DNA of 64,000 nt from the NCBI GenBank assembly GCA_028876495.1, contig JAGWRO010000040.1, forward strand, positions 184,083 to 248,082, written 5' to 3'. Position numbers and translations under genes: made by a program. Each line of letters starts with the position of its first letter. Position 1 is the stretch's first letter. Below the pieces are notes generated by a model. It was not told where the DNA came from and made no database searches. It was given only the letters and a program-made list of their open reading frames with translations. This stretch comes from Bacteroidota bacterium. GTDB taxonomy: Bacteria > Bacteroidota > Bacteroidia > Chitinophagales > Chitinophagaceae. Positions 1-8,597 of the stretch are shown piece by piece.

Positions 1-972
1 GAGCTGTATGAATGTTGTGAGGGATATCCAGATCCTGAAGAAAGGAACACAGAAAGCAGGAAAAATTATCTTTTGAAGTGGGAAGTAAAAACAACCGCTT
101 TTTATGTGGGTGCTCCGGGTAGAAGCCTTAAGCAAATACTACAGGAACAGGAGTTGAAGAATTTTATCTGGCAATATATTAACAAAAATAAATGGGAGGG
201 GATGTCTGCGTTGAAGATAAAAAACGCGGTGAAAGATGAGGTAGTAAAACACCCTGAATTCGAATGGTCTAAAAGGCCTGAACCCACCGGAAAAACCAAC
301 TGGCCCGGAATGATTTTGATGGGTTTAATTATGTTGATCCTTTTGCCTGTTATCATCATCTGGCTTTTGATTTTGCATTTTTTTTATGAGCGAAAAGATA
401 AAAACTGCTATGATAAGCGTAGCCAATTAAATGATGATCTGGTTCACCGTTTGGAAGCATACGAAGATCTGATTAATCAAAATCAATTTACGCAGGTATT
501 GGTGATGAAGCCAGGAAAAGTGAGATTGATCACAGTTAATGCCTTGATGTTATTTGCAAGAACTTTAATTAAGAATTTATTTGTAAAAGGGAAACTTATG
601 GGGATTCCAACCATTCATTTTGCGCGATGGGTATTAATAGATAATAATAAACACATGATGTTCTTTAGCAATTTTGATGGAAGCTGGAACCAATACCTGT
701 GCGATTTTATAGATAAATCCGGTTGGGGTTTAACCGGTATTTTTAGTAACACAGTCAATTTTCCAAAAACAAGATTTTTATTTACCGGCGGCGCTTATGA
801 TGAAGAACATTTTCTTGCATGGAGCCGTGGTACCCAGATTTTAACCCAGGTTTGGTACAGCGCTTATCATGATCTTTCTATAAAAAATATTGTGAATAAC
901 ACTTTTATCAGGAACGAACTACATAAGAACCTTTCTGAAAAACAGGCTCAATTATTTTTAAAAAGATTTTAA
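1..972 (+). CDS. Membrane-anchored protein of unknown function, 5'-truncated, partner of Dyp peroxidase
   Basis: The frame is open to base 1, so the true start lies outside the window. The TTG at 73 is only the first initiator-like codon; the upstream residues (YPDPEERNTESRKNYLLK) read as protein in the same frame. About 323 residues are visible. A long hydrophobic stretch encoded near 310-387 is a membrane segment or hairpin and is followed by a basic segment. The C-terminal half is soluble and aromatic-rich, with motifs such as FSNFDGSWNQYL and GLTGIFSN. I do not recognise a named domain. The gene ends 12 bp before the Dyp-type peroxidase and is on the same strand, so the two are probably co-transcribed and may act together; that is inference from spacing only. 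Confidence 0.75.
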   Translation, partial: ELYECCEGYPDPEERNTESRKNYLLKWEVKTTAFYVGAPGRSLKQILQEQELKNFIWQYINKNKWEGMSALKIKNAVKDEVVKHPEFEWSKRPEPTGKTNWPGMILMGLIMLILLPVIIIWLLILHFFYERKDKNCYDKRSQLNDDLVHRLEAYEDLINQNQFTQVLVMKPGKVRLITVNALMLFARTLIKNLFVKGKLMGIPTIHFARWVLIDNNKHMMFFSNFDGSWNQYLCDFIDKSGWGLTGIFSNTVNFPKTRFLFTGGAYDEEHFLAWSRGTQILTQVWYSAYHDLSIKNIVNNTFIRNELHKNLSEKQAQLFLKRF

Positions 973-984
973 ATTTAAATATCA

Positions 985-2394
985 ATGGAACAACTGGAAC
1001 TTTCAGAAATACAAGGTTTTCTTGGTAGAGATTATAAGGAAATGCCTTTTTCAAAGTATTTTCTTTTGCAGGTTCAAGAAGCGGGCAGAGCTAAAGAATT
1101 TTTAAAAGAAGTAACCAAGAATATTACTCCTCTTTTTCAAAATAAACAGGAATATTATTTGAATATAGGCTTCACCAGTGCGGGACTTGCAGCTTTAGGT
1201 TTGCATCAAAATAACATTCAATCTTTCATAAGAGAATTTCGTGAAGGCATGGTAACGCCTCACCGGCAAAGGCTTTTAGGTGATCACGACAGTAGTGATC
1301 CGCAAAACTGGAAATGGGGCGGCCCTGATAATGAAGCAATCCATGTGATACTGATGATCTTTGATCCCAGCGAAGATAAACTGCACCAGCATACGCAACA
1401 ACTTCTTGAAAAGTTTGGGCAAAAAGGATTAAAGCCAGTGCATATTTTGGATGCAGAAACTTTTCCTGACGATAAGGAACATTTCGGTTTCAGAGATGGG
1501 ATTTCGCAACCAACTATTATTGGGAGTGGTGTTGAAGGTTTAAAGATAGATAACATCAAACCGGGGGAATTTGTATTGGGTTATAGGAATGAATATAACG
1601 TAAACCCTGACACGCCATTGATCAAAGAAGCGCAGGGAAATATGTCGATGCTTCCAAATGATCCGGATGGCTCGGATCAAAAAGATCTTGGAAGAAACGG
1701 AACTTATTTTGTGCTTAGGCAATTAAAAGAAGATGTGGATGGCTTCTGGAATTTTTTAAACGAAAAAAGTAAGAATGAAGATGGAAGTCTTAATCCTGAT
1801 GAAAGCACAAAGCTTGCAGCAAAAATGATGGGTCGCTGGCAAAGTGGCGCACCGCTGGTAAAATTTCCTGATAAAGATCCCGGAGGCTTGAGCAATGACA
1901 ATGATTTCGTTTATACAGAAACAGACAAATTGGGCCTTAAATGCCCGTTTGGGGCTCACAGCCGTCGTACAAATCCGAGAGACAATTTTGAGGAAACCGG
2001 TCCGGCAGAATCTTTAAAACTTACAAGAAAACACCGCATCATGCGCAGGGTACGTTCTTACGGTGAAAAGTTTGTTGGCTCCGCAACCCAACATACACCC
2101 GTAGACGAAGTCGGGATTTTGTTTGGATGTTTTAATGCAGATATCAACCGGCAATTTGAATTTATTCAATACACGTGGGCCAATTATCCAAAGTTTAAAC
2201 AATTATACGCCGATCCTGATCCCTTTATAGGTGTAAAAGAAAACCCACCTGAAGGTGTGGTTCAGCAATTTACCATTCCAACAGAAACCCACAATAAATA
2301 TATTGGTGGGTTAAAAAGTTTTGTAACCGTAAAAGGCGGGGCTTATTTCTTTTTCCCTTCATTGAATGCGCTTGAATATTTAAGCACGATTTGA
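985..2394 (+). CDS. Dyp-type (dye-decolourising) heme peroxidase
   Basis: A heme peroxidase of the Dyp superfamily, which uses H2O2 to oxidise dyes, phenolics or other unknown substrates. The diagnostic GFRDG motif is present (residues 168-172, with the distal catalytic Asp near 171), followed by ISQP. The block FGAHSRRTNPRD supplies the probable proximal heme ligand His (near residue 325) and conserved Arg residues. At 469 aa it is in the range of the longer Dyp subclasses. There is no signal peptide, so it is probably cytoplasmic or held by its upstream membrane partner. ATG at 985 follows an AT-rich spacer with no strong ribosome binding site, normal for this phylum. The physiological substrate cannot be told from sequence. 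Confidence 0.93.
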   Translation: MEQLELSEIQGFLGRDYKEMPFSKYFLLQVQEAGRAKEFLKEVTKNITPLFQNKQEYYLNIGFTSAGLAALGLHQNNIQSFIREFREGMVTPHRQRLLGDHDSSDPQNWKWGGPDNEAIHVILMIFDPSEDKLHQHTQQLLEKFGQKGLKPVHILDAETFPDDKEHFGFRDGISQPTIIGSGVEGLKIDNIKPGEFVLGYRNEYNVNPDTPLIKEAQGNMSMLPNDPDGSDQKDLGRNGTYFVLRQLKEDVDGFWNFLNEKSKNEDGSLNPDESTKLAAKMMGRWQSGAPLVKFPDKDPGGLSNDNDFVYTETDKLGLKCPFGAHSRRTNPRDNFEETGPAESLKLTRKHRIMRRVRSYGEKFVGSATQHTPVDEVGILFGCFNADINRQFEFIQYTWANYPKFKQLYADPDPFIGVKENPPEGVVQQFTIPTETHNKYIGGLKSFVTVKGGAYFFFPSLNALEYLSTI

Positions 2395-2399
2395 TGTAT

Positions 2400-2434
2400 A
2401 GTAAACAAAGAAAAAAACAGATTTTTATTTTTGC
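2400..2434 (+). repeat. Bipartite intergenic element, copy 1
   Basis: AGTAAACAAA at 2400-2409 and ATTTTTATTTTT at 2421-2432, between the Dyp and AbiEii-like genes. Confidence 0.7.
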
Positions 2435-2448
2435 AAGCGTTAGCCTTC

Positions 2449-3075
2449 TTACCATAAATATTCGCTGACTTTGTGCTGTATAAATTTCTGCACGCTTTTC
2501 CAGGTTTGATTTTTAAGGCTTATAGGGTCTTCGCTTTCCTCCGCATCTGCGAAATAAATGATCGCCTGCGGCACAGAAATTAATAAGTTTTGACTGGCAT
2601 ATTTCTCTTCATGAAAACGGATAAAATCTGCAATTGAAAAATGATTTAAAAGTTCGGCCACATCCCAAAAATCTTTTTTTCTGCCTCGTCCTAAAATGGC
2701 CTGCACTTTCATGGCAATAATATCTTCTGTCGAAAAAAAACGTAAACCGTCTTGTTCCCGTAGTGGCTTGATAATCGGATGAGGATGACGAACGATGTCT
2801 ATTTTTACATTGTCAACAAAACCAAAAATGCCGAAGCGCGGCGCTTTTTCTTCTTTAATAAATTTTTCCCCGAATTTATTTTTTAGGGCATTTGTCAATT
2901 CATCATTTTCAAATGGTTCGTTAGAAAACAAATCAAGATCAATGGATTTGCGATGACCATATAATAGGGACAATGCAGTTCCTTCCACCAATGAGAAGCC
3001 CTTTAATTCTGGCATTACCATCAACTCATTTAATACGGAAAAAGTCCGGGGTTCAACTGTCTCAATTTGTAGCAT
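2449..3075 (-). CDS. AbiEii-like nucleotidyltransferase, toxin-type member of a two-gene module
   Basis: 208 aa, AbiEii/DUF1814 nucleotidyltransferase-like fold. The signature runs EGTALSLLYGHRKSIDLDLF, with the two catalytic-type acidic residues Asp46 and Asp48 in the SxDLDLF core, followed by a later Asp-containing strand (VKIDIVRHP) and the KKDFWDVAELL helix typical of the family. AbiEii proteins are toxins of type IV toxin-antitoxin and phage abortive-infection systems that transfer nucleotides to RNA. The start codon lies inside the upstream DUF6922 gene (46-bp overlap), implying translational coupling. The start at 3075 is ATG and the motif sits at the expected distance from it. Toxicity is inferred from family, not shown. 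Confidence 0.85.
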   Translation of the reverse strand: MLQIETVEPRTFSVLNELMVMPELKGFSLVEGTALSLLYGHRKSIDLDLFSNEPFENDELTNALKNKFGEKFIKEEKAPRFGIFGFVDNVKIDIVRHPHPIIKPLREQDGLRFFSTEDIIAMKVQAILGRGRKKDFWDVAELLNHFSIADFIRFHEEKYASQNLLISVPQAIIYFADAEESEDPISLKNQTWKSVQKFIQHKVSEYLW

Positions 3076-3332
3076 CTGAATTCAGTTATAGGTTTGTTGA
3101 TTACAGCGCTTGCCAAATACATTCTTGTTTCAGGCAAAAATTTGGCGTTGAGTAAAACTTTAGCAACTTTTTCATCGCCATAATACCTGCGGCAATTACG
3201 TATGTCTTCTACATCTCCACGTTCGAAGACACGTTCAATTACAAAATTGGCTTTTGTATCATAATTGATTTTTTCAAAATCAACATCCCAAAAAATGCGG
3301 TTATTAAATATAGGTTTTAATTTATCAGCCAT
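3030..3332 (-). CDS. DUF6922-like small protein, likely antitoxin partner of the AbiEii-like gene
   Basis: A 100-aa protein beginning with a FWDVDFEKINYDTKANFVIERVF-type segment (conserved Trp-Asp and the VIERVFERG helix), which I recognise as the DUF6922-type protein usually encoded directly before AbiEii-like nucleotidyltransferases in Bacteroidota. It is the first gene of the pair and overlaps the second by 46 bp. A textbook Bacteroidota promoter precedes it: TTG at 3364-3366, 19 bp, then TATCTTTG at 3337-3344, only 4 nt from the ATG, so the mRNA may be leaderless. No DNA-binding wHTH like that of classical AbiEi is visible; the antitoxin role is inferred from gene order. Confidence 0.75.
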   Translation of the reverse strand: MADKLKPIFNNRIFWDVDFEKINYDTKANFVIERVFERGDVEDIRNCRRYYGDEKVAKVLLNAKFLPETRMYLASAVINKPITEFRCYKLRQLNPGLFPY

Positions 3333-3366
3333 GAGGCAAAGATATTACTGATTTATCTTTGTTCAA
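3333..3366 (-). promoter_or_regulatory. Promoter of the DUF6922/AbiEii pair
   Basis: On the minus strand: TTG (3366-3364), a 19-bp spacer, TATCTTTG (3344-3337), then CCTC and the ATG. This matches the Bacteroidota vegetative consensus TTG-N19-TAnnTTTG. The start codon lies about where transcription should begin. Confidence 0.7.
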
Positions 3367-3425
3367 TAAATGAACCTGCGTGATAGCAGACAAACAAAAA
3401 GTGCAAATTTTAATTTAGAAATGAA

Positions 3426-3824
3426 TCATTTTTCAAAGGCATCTGCTATCATTTTTGTATCCATAAAAACCTGCACGTTAATTATTTTTCCATCCTTTAA
3501 AGTAAATGCCTGCACCCAATTGGCCGCATAGCTTTTTCCTGTCGGTTTTACTTCTGCTTCATCGTGGCCAATTACGATAACGGAATCTTCATTGGTGCAA
3601 AATTTTTGAGGAACGAATGATTTCATGTTTAAAGTAGCATGTTGAATTTCAAACATCTTCATTACTTCTTCAATCCCGGTAAAAGTTCCGGAAAAAGGGA
3701 TAAAAGGTGCGCCTGCCCTTATCCATACAACATCTTTATGAAATAAAGATAATACAGCAGGAATATCGCCTGCTGCAAAATCACTGTACATCTGCTCAAT
3801 TACCTGTTGGTTGTTGTTTTGCAT
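3426..3824 (-). CDS. SnoaL-like / NTF2-fold protein
   Basis: 132 aa with the cone-shaped NTF2-like (SnoaL) pattern: an N-terminal helix ending YSDFAAGDIPAVLSLFHKD, then VVWIRAG, a central region containing GHDEAEV, and the final strands FTLKDGKIINVQVFMDT. Members range from ketosteroid isomerase-like enzymes to ligand-binding stress proteins, so the reaction cannot be assigned. It follows the catalase-like gene by 6 bp on the same strand and is presumably the second gene of that operon, suggesting a joint role in handling a small oxidised molecule or peroxide stress. No signal peptide; predicted cytoplasmic. Confidence 0.8.
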   Translation of the reverse strand: MQNNNQQVIEQMYSDFAAGDIPAVLSLFHKDVVWIRAGAPFIPFSGTFTGIEEVMKMFEIQHATLNMKSFVPQKFCTNEDSVIVIGHDEAEVKPTGKSYAANWVQAFTLKDGKIINVQVFMDTKMIADAFEK

Positions 3825-3830
3825 ATTTAT

Positions 3831-4895
3831 TCAAATTTGTGTCATTAAAAAATCATCGCCTGCTGTTGGCTCTGTTGTTGGAATCATATTTTTTTGATGG
3901 CGAAAAGCACTCATCTTTTCATAAATTATTTTACGTGATCGGTTGAAATTACCTATTGGTCGATGTTCAGGAAGTGAGTGCCACACATTAAAAGAAAGGT
4001 CTTCTCCAAATTCTCTTTGCTCCGGAGTGTCAAAGATTTGTGTTGGAATCCTGATGGTTGCCACTTTTTCAAATGGAGAATCCCATTCAACAGTAGGGTC
4101 TTCAATCGGCATTTTTTCAGCATCTGTTTGAAACTGGACACAGAAATCATAAATGATTTCATTTTTTGATAAAGTTTCCTGCATCTTTAACCGCAAGTAA
4201 TCAGGATCACAACTATCTTGCACACAAGTAAGGTCGTTATCCTTTGAAGGAAACACTGCATATTTTACGGCCATGGTTTCCTCACCAAAACGATAAGGAA
4301 CTGTGCTGTAATAATTCAATTCAAAAGGATGATTGCAATTAATTTTTGCTTTTGCTCCATTCAAAAAAATAGAAGCATTTTTAAAAATGAACGGTATTTT
4401 TTGTAAAACCGGACCTTGTAAAGGAAGCATAGTAACCACTTGTAGTACATGATAAAAATCTTCTACATCTTTGGCTACAAAATTTTTGGTGTTCATTAAA
4501 ATGAAATCCTGGTTAATGGTTTCTTCACCTTCAACCAGTATCTTTTCTCCTGGTACGTTCATTATTTTTATGGCAAACCCTCGCAGGTCTTTTTTATTAT
4601 CGGGCAATGGTTTTGTATTTCCATTTGAAAACCTGATCCATGCAGGAAAATCGGTTTCCTCTTTAAATATTCCCACTTTTAATTTTTCAGGAAGATTTTT
4701 TTCAATGATGAATTCTGCTTTTACACAGCCATTCATCTTTGGGTGAATTTGGCGCAATTGCTTTTTGTTTTGATAAAGGCGAAGCATTTGTTGCTGCAAC
4801 AATTCAGCAATTTGATGAGCAATTTTTTCTTCTCCTTCTTTCGGATATTCTCTGCCAATTTGAAGCATGATTTGCTTTGAATCCATAGTGCTCAT
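3831..4895 (-). CDS. Catalase-family (y4iL-like) heme protein
   Basis: A 354-aa protein of the small catalase-like branch rather than a classical 480-aa catalase. The N-terminal half carries the HPKMNGCVKAEF segment equivalent to the distal-His region (His, then NGCV instead of the usual HGxG pattern), then FPAWIRFSNG and a DLRGFAIKI block typical of catalase folds. Near the C-terminus HRPIGNFNRSRKIIY retains the RxxxY-type proximal tyrosine heme ligand. In this family peroxidase, hydroperoxide lyase or non-catalase activities are all possible. ATG at 4895 with an in-frame ATG three codons later; either could be used. First gene of an operon with the SnoaL-like gene 6 bp downstream. Confidence 0.85.
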   Translation of the reverse strand: MSTMDSKQIMLQIGREYPKEGEEKIAHQIAELLQQQMLRLYQNKKQLRQIHPKMNGCVKAEFIIEKNLPEKLKVGIFKEETDFPAWIRFSNGNTKPLPDNKKDLRGFAIKIMNVPGEKILVEGEETINQDFILMNTKNFVAKDVEDFYHVLQVVTMLPLQGPVLQKIPFIFKNASIFLNGAKAKINCNHPFELNYYSTVPYRFGEETMAVKYAVFPSKDNDLTCVQDSCDPDYLRLKMQETLSKNEIIYDFCVQFQTDAEKMPIEDPTVEWDSPFEKVATIRIPTQIFDTPEQREFGEDLSFNVWHSLPEHRPIGNFNRSRKIIYEKMSAFRHQKNMIPTTEPTAGDDFLMTQI

Positions 4896-5078
4896 TTATT
4901 TTTTGGTCCTTGAAAAAATATTTTTTCTGTTGTTGAATTCAGGTGAGCGCATTTTTCAAAAGTAGAAAGGATTTTAAAGCCTATTAATTATATGAATTTA
5001 GTTAATTTTATTATCTTTATTTAATCCTCGAAAAACCAGCCTGCTTTCCAGACCATAAATTATCACCATTTTATTTTT

Positions 5079-6386
5079 ATGAATAAGATTTTTTCAGAAC
5101 AAAACGACTGGGATGAACTTTTGGATTATATTTCCGATAAGCAACTAACCCCTATCATTGGTAAGGAAATGTATCAGTTTAAAAAAGATGATCTCCTCGT
5201 GCCAATTGATCAATATTTATCAGGGCAAATACTTACTTCTTTCGGGGTAACTGATCAACTGGACTTGTCACTTTCGAAGGCGGTTGATTATCTAGTGATG
5301 GAAAAAGGAGTTGATTGGATGGACATCATGAGGAAATTAAAATTAATGGTGAAAGACATCAATTTTGAATTTCCGTTGCTGGCAGAATTTCTGGGCATTT
5401 CCGATTTAAATTATTTTATCAACACCGCTGTTTATAATAATGTGCTGGAAAACAACCTGGCAAAAGAAAGAAGTGTAACACCAACTTCAATCAACTTTTC
5501 GCTTAACGAGCCATTTACAGATAGTGGTGATTTGGAAAGATTGCAGGTGCCGTTTGTCTTCAATGTTTTCGGTTCGCTTCTTAATACTGTCGATCCCGCT
5601 CTGAGGGATGAAGATATGCTTGAATTTACCAGTCAGTTTAAGGAAAAAATGGGCGATGCCAAAGCCATTAATCTTATTAATGCTTTGCAAAATAAAAGTC
5701 TTTTGTTTTTGGGGTGCTCTTTTCCTAACTGGATGGTTCGTTTTATTTTACGTCTCTTATCCAATCAACCATTGCTTGCGTGGGGTACAAAAAGGAGGAT
5801 ACTTGTGGTAAATGATCCGTCTGACCTTCGTAACACGCAATTTGATTTTTTGAAGAATTATAAAGTGTCTACTTATGAAGGAAGTACAGAAGAATTTGTG
5901 AACGAATTGGCCAGGCAATGGAAACAACGAAATCCTTCAGCGGTAAAAAATAAAATGGTTTTTCTAAGCTATACTGTAAAGGATAAGGAAGCGGTTGAAA
6001 ATTTGAAAAAGGCGATTGAAGAAATTAACAATGTGACTTGCTGGTACGACAATCGCGAGATTGTTGCCGGAGATAATTTTAAAACAGAAATAGCAAAAAA
6101 TATCAAATCAGCCGATTTGTTTATTCCGCTGATTTCTGAAAACAGTCTGATGCATAAAGATGGCTATGTTCAGATAGAATGGTTTACCGCAGACAATGTA
6201 AATACGTTCAGAAGAATAGACGGCAGAACGGATAAATACCTGATGCCTGTTGTAATTGACGATACCAATCCATACAATGAAAATGTACCCAAATACTTTT
6301 CAGAGTTAAGCATCGGAAAAGTTGTAGATGGCAATCCTTCGCCTGAATTTATCAGTCAAATTAAAGATACGCTCAATCTAACTTAA
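5079..6386 (+). CDS. SIR2-like (degenerate) + TIR domain protein, putative NAD-consuming effector
   Basis: 435 aa in two parts. Residues about 15-275 have a SIR2-like layout: a first strand LTPIIGKEM where sirtuins have GAGxS, a middle PFVFNVFGSLL where active SIR2 proteins have a catalytic HG, and a late LLFLGCSFPNWM strand. Both catalytic signatures are therefore altered. Residues 293-415 form a TIR domain: MVFLSYTVKD, a CWYDNREIVAGDNF BB-loop region, and VQIEWF with Glu367 at the position of the NADase glutamate. TIR domains of this type cleave NAD+ in Thoeris, CBASS and STAND-linked immunity. The next gene, a STAND NTPase, begins 7 bp after the stop, so this is probably the effector of a two-gene sensor-effector operon. 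Confidence 0.85.
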   Translation: MNKIFSEQNDWDELLDYISDKQLTPIIGKEMYQFKKDDLLVPIDQYLSGQILTSFGVTDQLDLSLSKAVDYLVMEKGVDWMDIMRKLKLMVKDINFEFPLLAEFLGISDLNYFINTAVYNNVLENNLAKERSVTPTSINFSLNEPFTDSGDLERLQVPFVFNVFGSLLNTVDPALRDEDMLEFTSQFKEKMGDAKAINLINALQNKSLLFLGCSFPNWMVRFILRLLSNQPLLAWGTKRRILVVNDPSDLRNTQFDFLKNYKVSTYEGSTEEFVNELARQWKQRNPSAVKNKMVFLSYTVKDKEAVENLKKAIEEINNVTCWYDNREIVAGDNFKTEIAKNIKSADLFIPLISENSLMHKDGYVQIEWFTADNVNTFRRIDGRTDKYLMPVVIDDTNPYNENVPKYFSELSIGKVVDGNPSPEFISQIKDTLNLT

Positions 6387-6393
6387 TTGAATT

Positions 6394-8586
6394 ATGCCCA
6401 CTGAATCTTCTACTCAATTACCACCTTCTGATTCTTTATTTATTGGACTGGAATCCTATACGGAAGCGCAATCTAATATATTTTTTGGAAGAGATAAGGA
6501 AATTGACCGGCTTACTAATCTTATAAAATCCAATACGCTTACTATTGTTTTTGGCAAATCCGGAACAGGCAAAACTTCTTTATTAAACGCAGGCGTTTTT
6601 CCCCGTTTGAGGAAAGACTATTTTCTTCCCTTCAGGATAAGGCTTGAATTTAAAGACAACAGTCCGGATCTTGTAACTCAAATAAAAAATATTTTAAAAT
6701 CTGAAATTGATAAGTACGGTTTTAAAGTCGAAAATTATCCTGACAGTAAAACAACTTTGTGGGAATATTTTCATTCTGAGCCATTATGGAAAAGCGTTAC
6801 TCCCATTTTGATCTTTGACCAGTTTGAAGAAATTTTTACGCTGGCAAAGAAAAGCAATCACTTCGGAACTGCTGAACTGTCGGCTTTTTGGGAAGAACTG
6901 GCGGATATGATTGAAAACTCAATTCCGGAAAAGCTGAAGGATAAATTTTTGAATGATAAAGAGAAAATTGATTATAGTTATAAGACACAGAAAGTAAAAA
7001 CTGTATTCGCCTTCAGGGAAGAATTTCTTCCTGAATTTGAAAGCATCACTGCAAAAATTCCTTCTTTAAAATCATCACGTTTCAGGCTGATGCCGATGAA
7101 TGGCAACCAGGCTTACGACGTAATTACCAAAACATGGAAAAATGAAATTGATGAAAAAGAAGCGCACAAGATCGTAAGCTATTTTGTGAATGAAGAAGAC
7201 GAAAGTAAAAGCTACGATTTGATGGAAGTGGAGCCTTCTCTTTTGAGCCAGGTATGTACTTACATTGATAAAGAAAGAATCAATGAAGGTAGGAGTAAAA
7301 TTTCTTCTGATTTTCTCGATAAATATCCGAAAGAGAAAATACTTCATTCGATTTATAATGAAGTGTTGGCTGAAAGTAATGCGGCCGTTTTAGCAAATAC
7401 GGCTGATTTGCAGGTGAATCAAAAACCGGTTAATGAATTTTTGGAAGATAAATTAATTACCGATGAAGGTTATCGCACCAAATATTCTATAAGTGAAATA
7501 GACAGATCATTACTGCCGGGAGTTGATGTTTTAAAAAGAAAATATTTTTTACGTGACGATGGGAAAGCGATAGAACTTACGCATGATGTTTTAGCACCGA
7601 TTATTAAAGACGACAGGGAAGCAAGGCGAAAAGCAATTGCGGTGCTTGCTGCCAGAAAGCGCGCCAATAAAAGGGCTTTGATAATCGTGATATTGGCGCT
7701 GATAGCGGCGGCGGGTATTTGGTATCTTATTGCCGGAAAAGCTGTAAATGATAAAAATGAAGCAATAGCGAAGCGGGCGCAAATTCAAAAGGAAATAATG
7801 AAAGACTCTACTTCTCTTGCGGGTATAAAAGATTCTATAAATACCATAAGAAAAAACAGAGGCGGAGGCATTGCTGGTGCAACTTCTGTAAACTTCAACA
7901 TGAATGATACCGCTTACCTGAATATGCTTCAACGTAGTTCAGCAGATAGTGTTCATTTGCTTTCGCTCAAACAGCAGTATGCTGATCTGAATAACCAGCG
8001 ATCAAAACTTCAGAATGAACTTGATTCGCAGGATGCACAAATAGCGGAACTGATGAACAGTAAAAATGCAGCCGCGTTATTGAATGATGAGGCAAAAAGA
8101 TCAATCCAATTTTTACAAAGACGTGTTACATTCGACAGCACCAAGTTGTCAGACCTGCAAAACGCGTATGCAAAATTGAGCAAGGATTTCCAGGATTATA
8201 AAATCAAACATCCTGAAATGTATTCCCCGGAAGAAACGGCGGAAAGCGACGCTGCAGATACAAATAGTCTGAAACTGAAATTGAAATATGAGCTAAGTAA
8301 AACCATTCCACGAAACTTGTTGATTTATTTGATTCCTGATAATAGCGCTAATGCTAAAAGCATCAGGAAAGCCAGGGTTTATGAGATAGGTTGTGATGTA
8401 GGTATTTCAACAGCAAAAGACAAAAAGATTGCGAAATATAAAGACGGTTTATATGTGTTTTACAATGTGGCTCCGGGTAAATACTTTATAAAAGTGTGTT
8501 CTTATTATGGAGGATTTGAGGATTATACAAAAGCATCAAACGGGAACGTGACTATCAATTTGGATGCATCGCCTCCGATAAGATAA
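6394..8586 (+). CDS. nSTAND1-type NTPase with membrane segment, coiled coil and C-terminal beta domain
   Basis: 730 aa. Residues 20-420 form a STAND P-loop NTPase: IFFGRDKEI entry motif, Walker A GKSGTGKTS (54-62), Walker B LIFDQFEE (Asp142, Glu145/146), and a winged-helix-like end (GKAIELTHDVLAPII). A highly basic stretch (RKAIAVLAARKRANKR) is followed by one transmembrane helix near 427-447; by the positive-inside rule the NTPase faces the cytoplasm. The rest has long coiled coils (about 455-490 and 515-610) and a C-terminal beta-rich domain (about 645-730) that would lie in the periplasm. STAND proteins oligomerise after sensing a trigger. Its pairing with the TIR gene makes it a probable sensor or scaffold. 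No WD40 or TPR sensor repeats are present. Confidence 0.85.
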   Translation: MPTESSTQLPPSDSLFIGLESYTEAQSNIFFGRDKEIDRLTNLIKSNTLTIVFGKSGTGKTSLLNAGVFPRLRKDYFLPFRIRLEFKDNSPDLVTQIKNILKSEIDKYGFKVENYPDSKTTLWEYFHSEPLWKSVTPILIFDQFEEIFTLAKKSNHFGTAELSAFWEELADMIENSIPEKLKDKFLNDKEKIDYSYKTQKVKTVFAFREEFLPEFESITAKIPSLKSSRFRLMPMNGNQAYDVITKTWKNEIDEKEAHKIVSYFVNEEDESKSYDLMEVEPSLLSQVCTYIDKERINEGRSKISSDFLDKYPKEKILHSIYNEVLAESNAAVLANTADLQVNQKPVNEFLEDKLITDEGYRTKYSISEIDRSLLPGVDVLKRKYFLRDDGKAIELTHDVLAPIIKDDREARRKAIAVLAARKRANKRALIIVILALIAAAGIWYLIAGKAVNDKNEAIAKRAQIQKEIMKDSTSLAGIKDSINTIRKNRGGGIAGATSVNFNMNDTAYLNMLQRSSADSVHLLSLKQQYADLNNQRSKLQNELDSQDAQIAELMNSKNAAALLNDEAKRSIQFLQRRVTFDSTKLSDLQNAYAKLSKDFQDYKIKHPEMYSPEETAESDAADTNSLKLKLKYELSKTIPRNLLIYLIPDNSANAKSIRKARVYEIGCDVGISTAKDKKIAKYKDGLYVFYNVAPGKYFIKVCSYYGGFEDYTKASNGNVTINLDASPPIR

Positions 8587-8597
8587 ATTATTCTTGC

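Noticed and set aside
3831..4895. Classical catalase (KatA)
   Set aside because: Too short, and the distal region lacks the usual catalase His-x-x-G pattern; it is the y4iL-like branch.
5079..8586. Thoeris system
   Set aside because: Thoeris uses separate SIR2 (ThsA) and TIR (ThsB) proteins with active SIR2; here both are fused, SIR2 signatures are lost and a STAND NTPase is the partner.
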